Shown piece by piece: positions 63,834-64,000 of a DNA stretch of 64,000 bases. This stretch comes from Prevotella aff. ruminicola Tc2-24 (lineage in GTDB: Bacteria > Bacteroidota > Bacteroidia > Bacteroidales > Bacteroidaceae). The position numbers and the translations under genes were made by a program. Below the pieces are notes generated by a model. That model saw nothing but the letters and a program-made list of their open reading frames with translations, searched no databases and was not told the DNA's origin. The DNA lies in the NCBI RefSeq assembly GCF_900110895.1, contig NZ_FOIQ01000005.1, forward strand, positions 231,222-295,221. Direction: 5' to 3'. Each line of letters begins with the position of its first letter. Position 1 is the first letter of the stretch.

Positions 63834-64000
63834 ATGGGATTACAAAAGAGCGGCACGACGGACAACTTCACGTTCTACTACCAGAACAAGGACCATCTGG
63901 GCACGGTGCGTGAGACGGTGACCTCGACGGGCGCGATGAAGCAGCGCGTGAACTACTACCCCTTCGGCGGCCAGCTCGTGGACACCCTGAAGGCGATGGT
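63834..64000 (+). CDS. RHS repeat-associated core fragment (3' end cut by window)
   Basis: At least 55 codons are open to the window end, starting ATG GGA TTA. The frame reads FYYQNKDHLGTVRETV, then MKQRVNYYPFGGQLV, the diagnostic RHS core motif (YY-x-x-D-H-L-G…V-R…Y-x-P-F-G). RHS proteins form a shell around a C-terminal toxin or adhesin. Here the frame begins directly at the core, after a promoter, with none of the thousands of upstream codons a full RHS gene would have. The GC content jumps compared with the preceding 3 kb. It is either a displaced RHS tip cassette or a truncated gene. Confidence 0.75.
   Translation, partial: MGLQKSGTTDNFTFYYQNKDHLGTVRETVTSTGAMKQRVNYYPFGGQLVDTLKAM

Overview
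The window looks like a Bacteroidales chromosome, most likely Prevotella/Segatella/Xylanibacter. This rests on a SusC/SusD pair, a DUF4954 protein, GH97 and GH94 enzymes, a FimB/Mfa2-type lipoprotein, class I fumarase, an M16 peptidase, promoters of the TAnnTTTG type, and starts mostly without a Shine-Dalgarno sequence. No rRNA, tRNA or CRISPR array was seen. The conserved genes are fairly GC-rich. Three blocks are clearly AT-rich and accessory: 1-3530, about 24340-32830, and about 60730-63830.

Layout. 1-3530: AT-rich minus-strand secreted or lipoprotein genes, two of them paralogues with TonB-C-like domains, behind promoter cassettes that recur at the right edge. 3769-9079: SusC/SusD outer-membrane uptake pair. 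9160-18003: ispH, a MeaB-type GTPase, a DUF1573 protein and a giant alpha-2-macroglobulin. 18103-23954 (plus strand): ADP-forming acyl-CoA synthetase, HI0933-type flavoprotein and GH94 phosphorylase. 24020-25070: about 1 kb without a credible gene, rich in hairpins and ATTGGACA repeats. 25071-32311: a minus-strand five-gene operon of a DUF4143 AAA ATPase, a protein with two GHKL ATPase domains and a histidine-kinase core, a receiver-like protein, an unknown 243-aa protein and a TaqI-like N6-adenine methyltransferase. 32830-41016: secreted protein, two tandem type-B carboxylesterases, TonB-dependent receptor, exported nitroreductase and a TetR regulator with two operator-like palindromes. 41451-60708: core genes clpB, M6 protease, fumarase, M16 protease, DUF4954, hflX, nagB, GH97, a flippase, a FimB-like lipoprotein, DUF3267 and an FKBP isomerase. 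60752-64000: AT-rich orphan genes, the 5' stub of a KilA-N gene, and the start of an RHS core reading frame cut by the window end.

How the parts may work together. The 25-32 kb operon is the best candidate for an undescribed system. Its gene order, overlaps, low GC and flanking imperfect direct repeats suggest a mobile module coupling a two-component-like sensor and receiver to DNA methylation; phage defence or self/non-self control is an inference. The AT-rich edge genes share an extended promoter/leader sequence with the RHS core, which suggests a family of RHS-linked orphan or immunity cassettes. Several short dispersed repeats (the PEPVEG-encoding type, ATTGGACA, and 7-8-base tandem repeats) occur between genes, and two sit in frame inside the alpha-2-macroglobulin gene.
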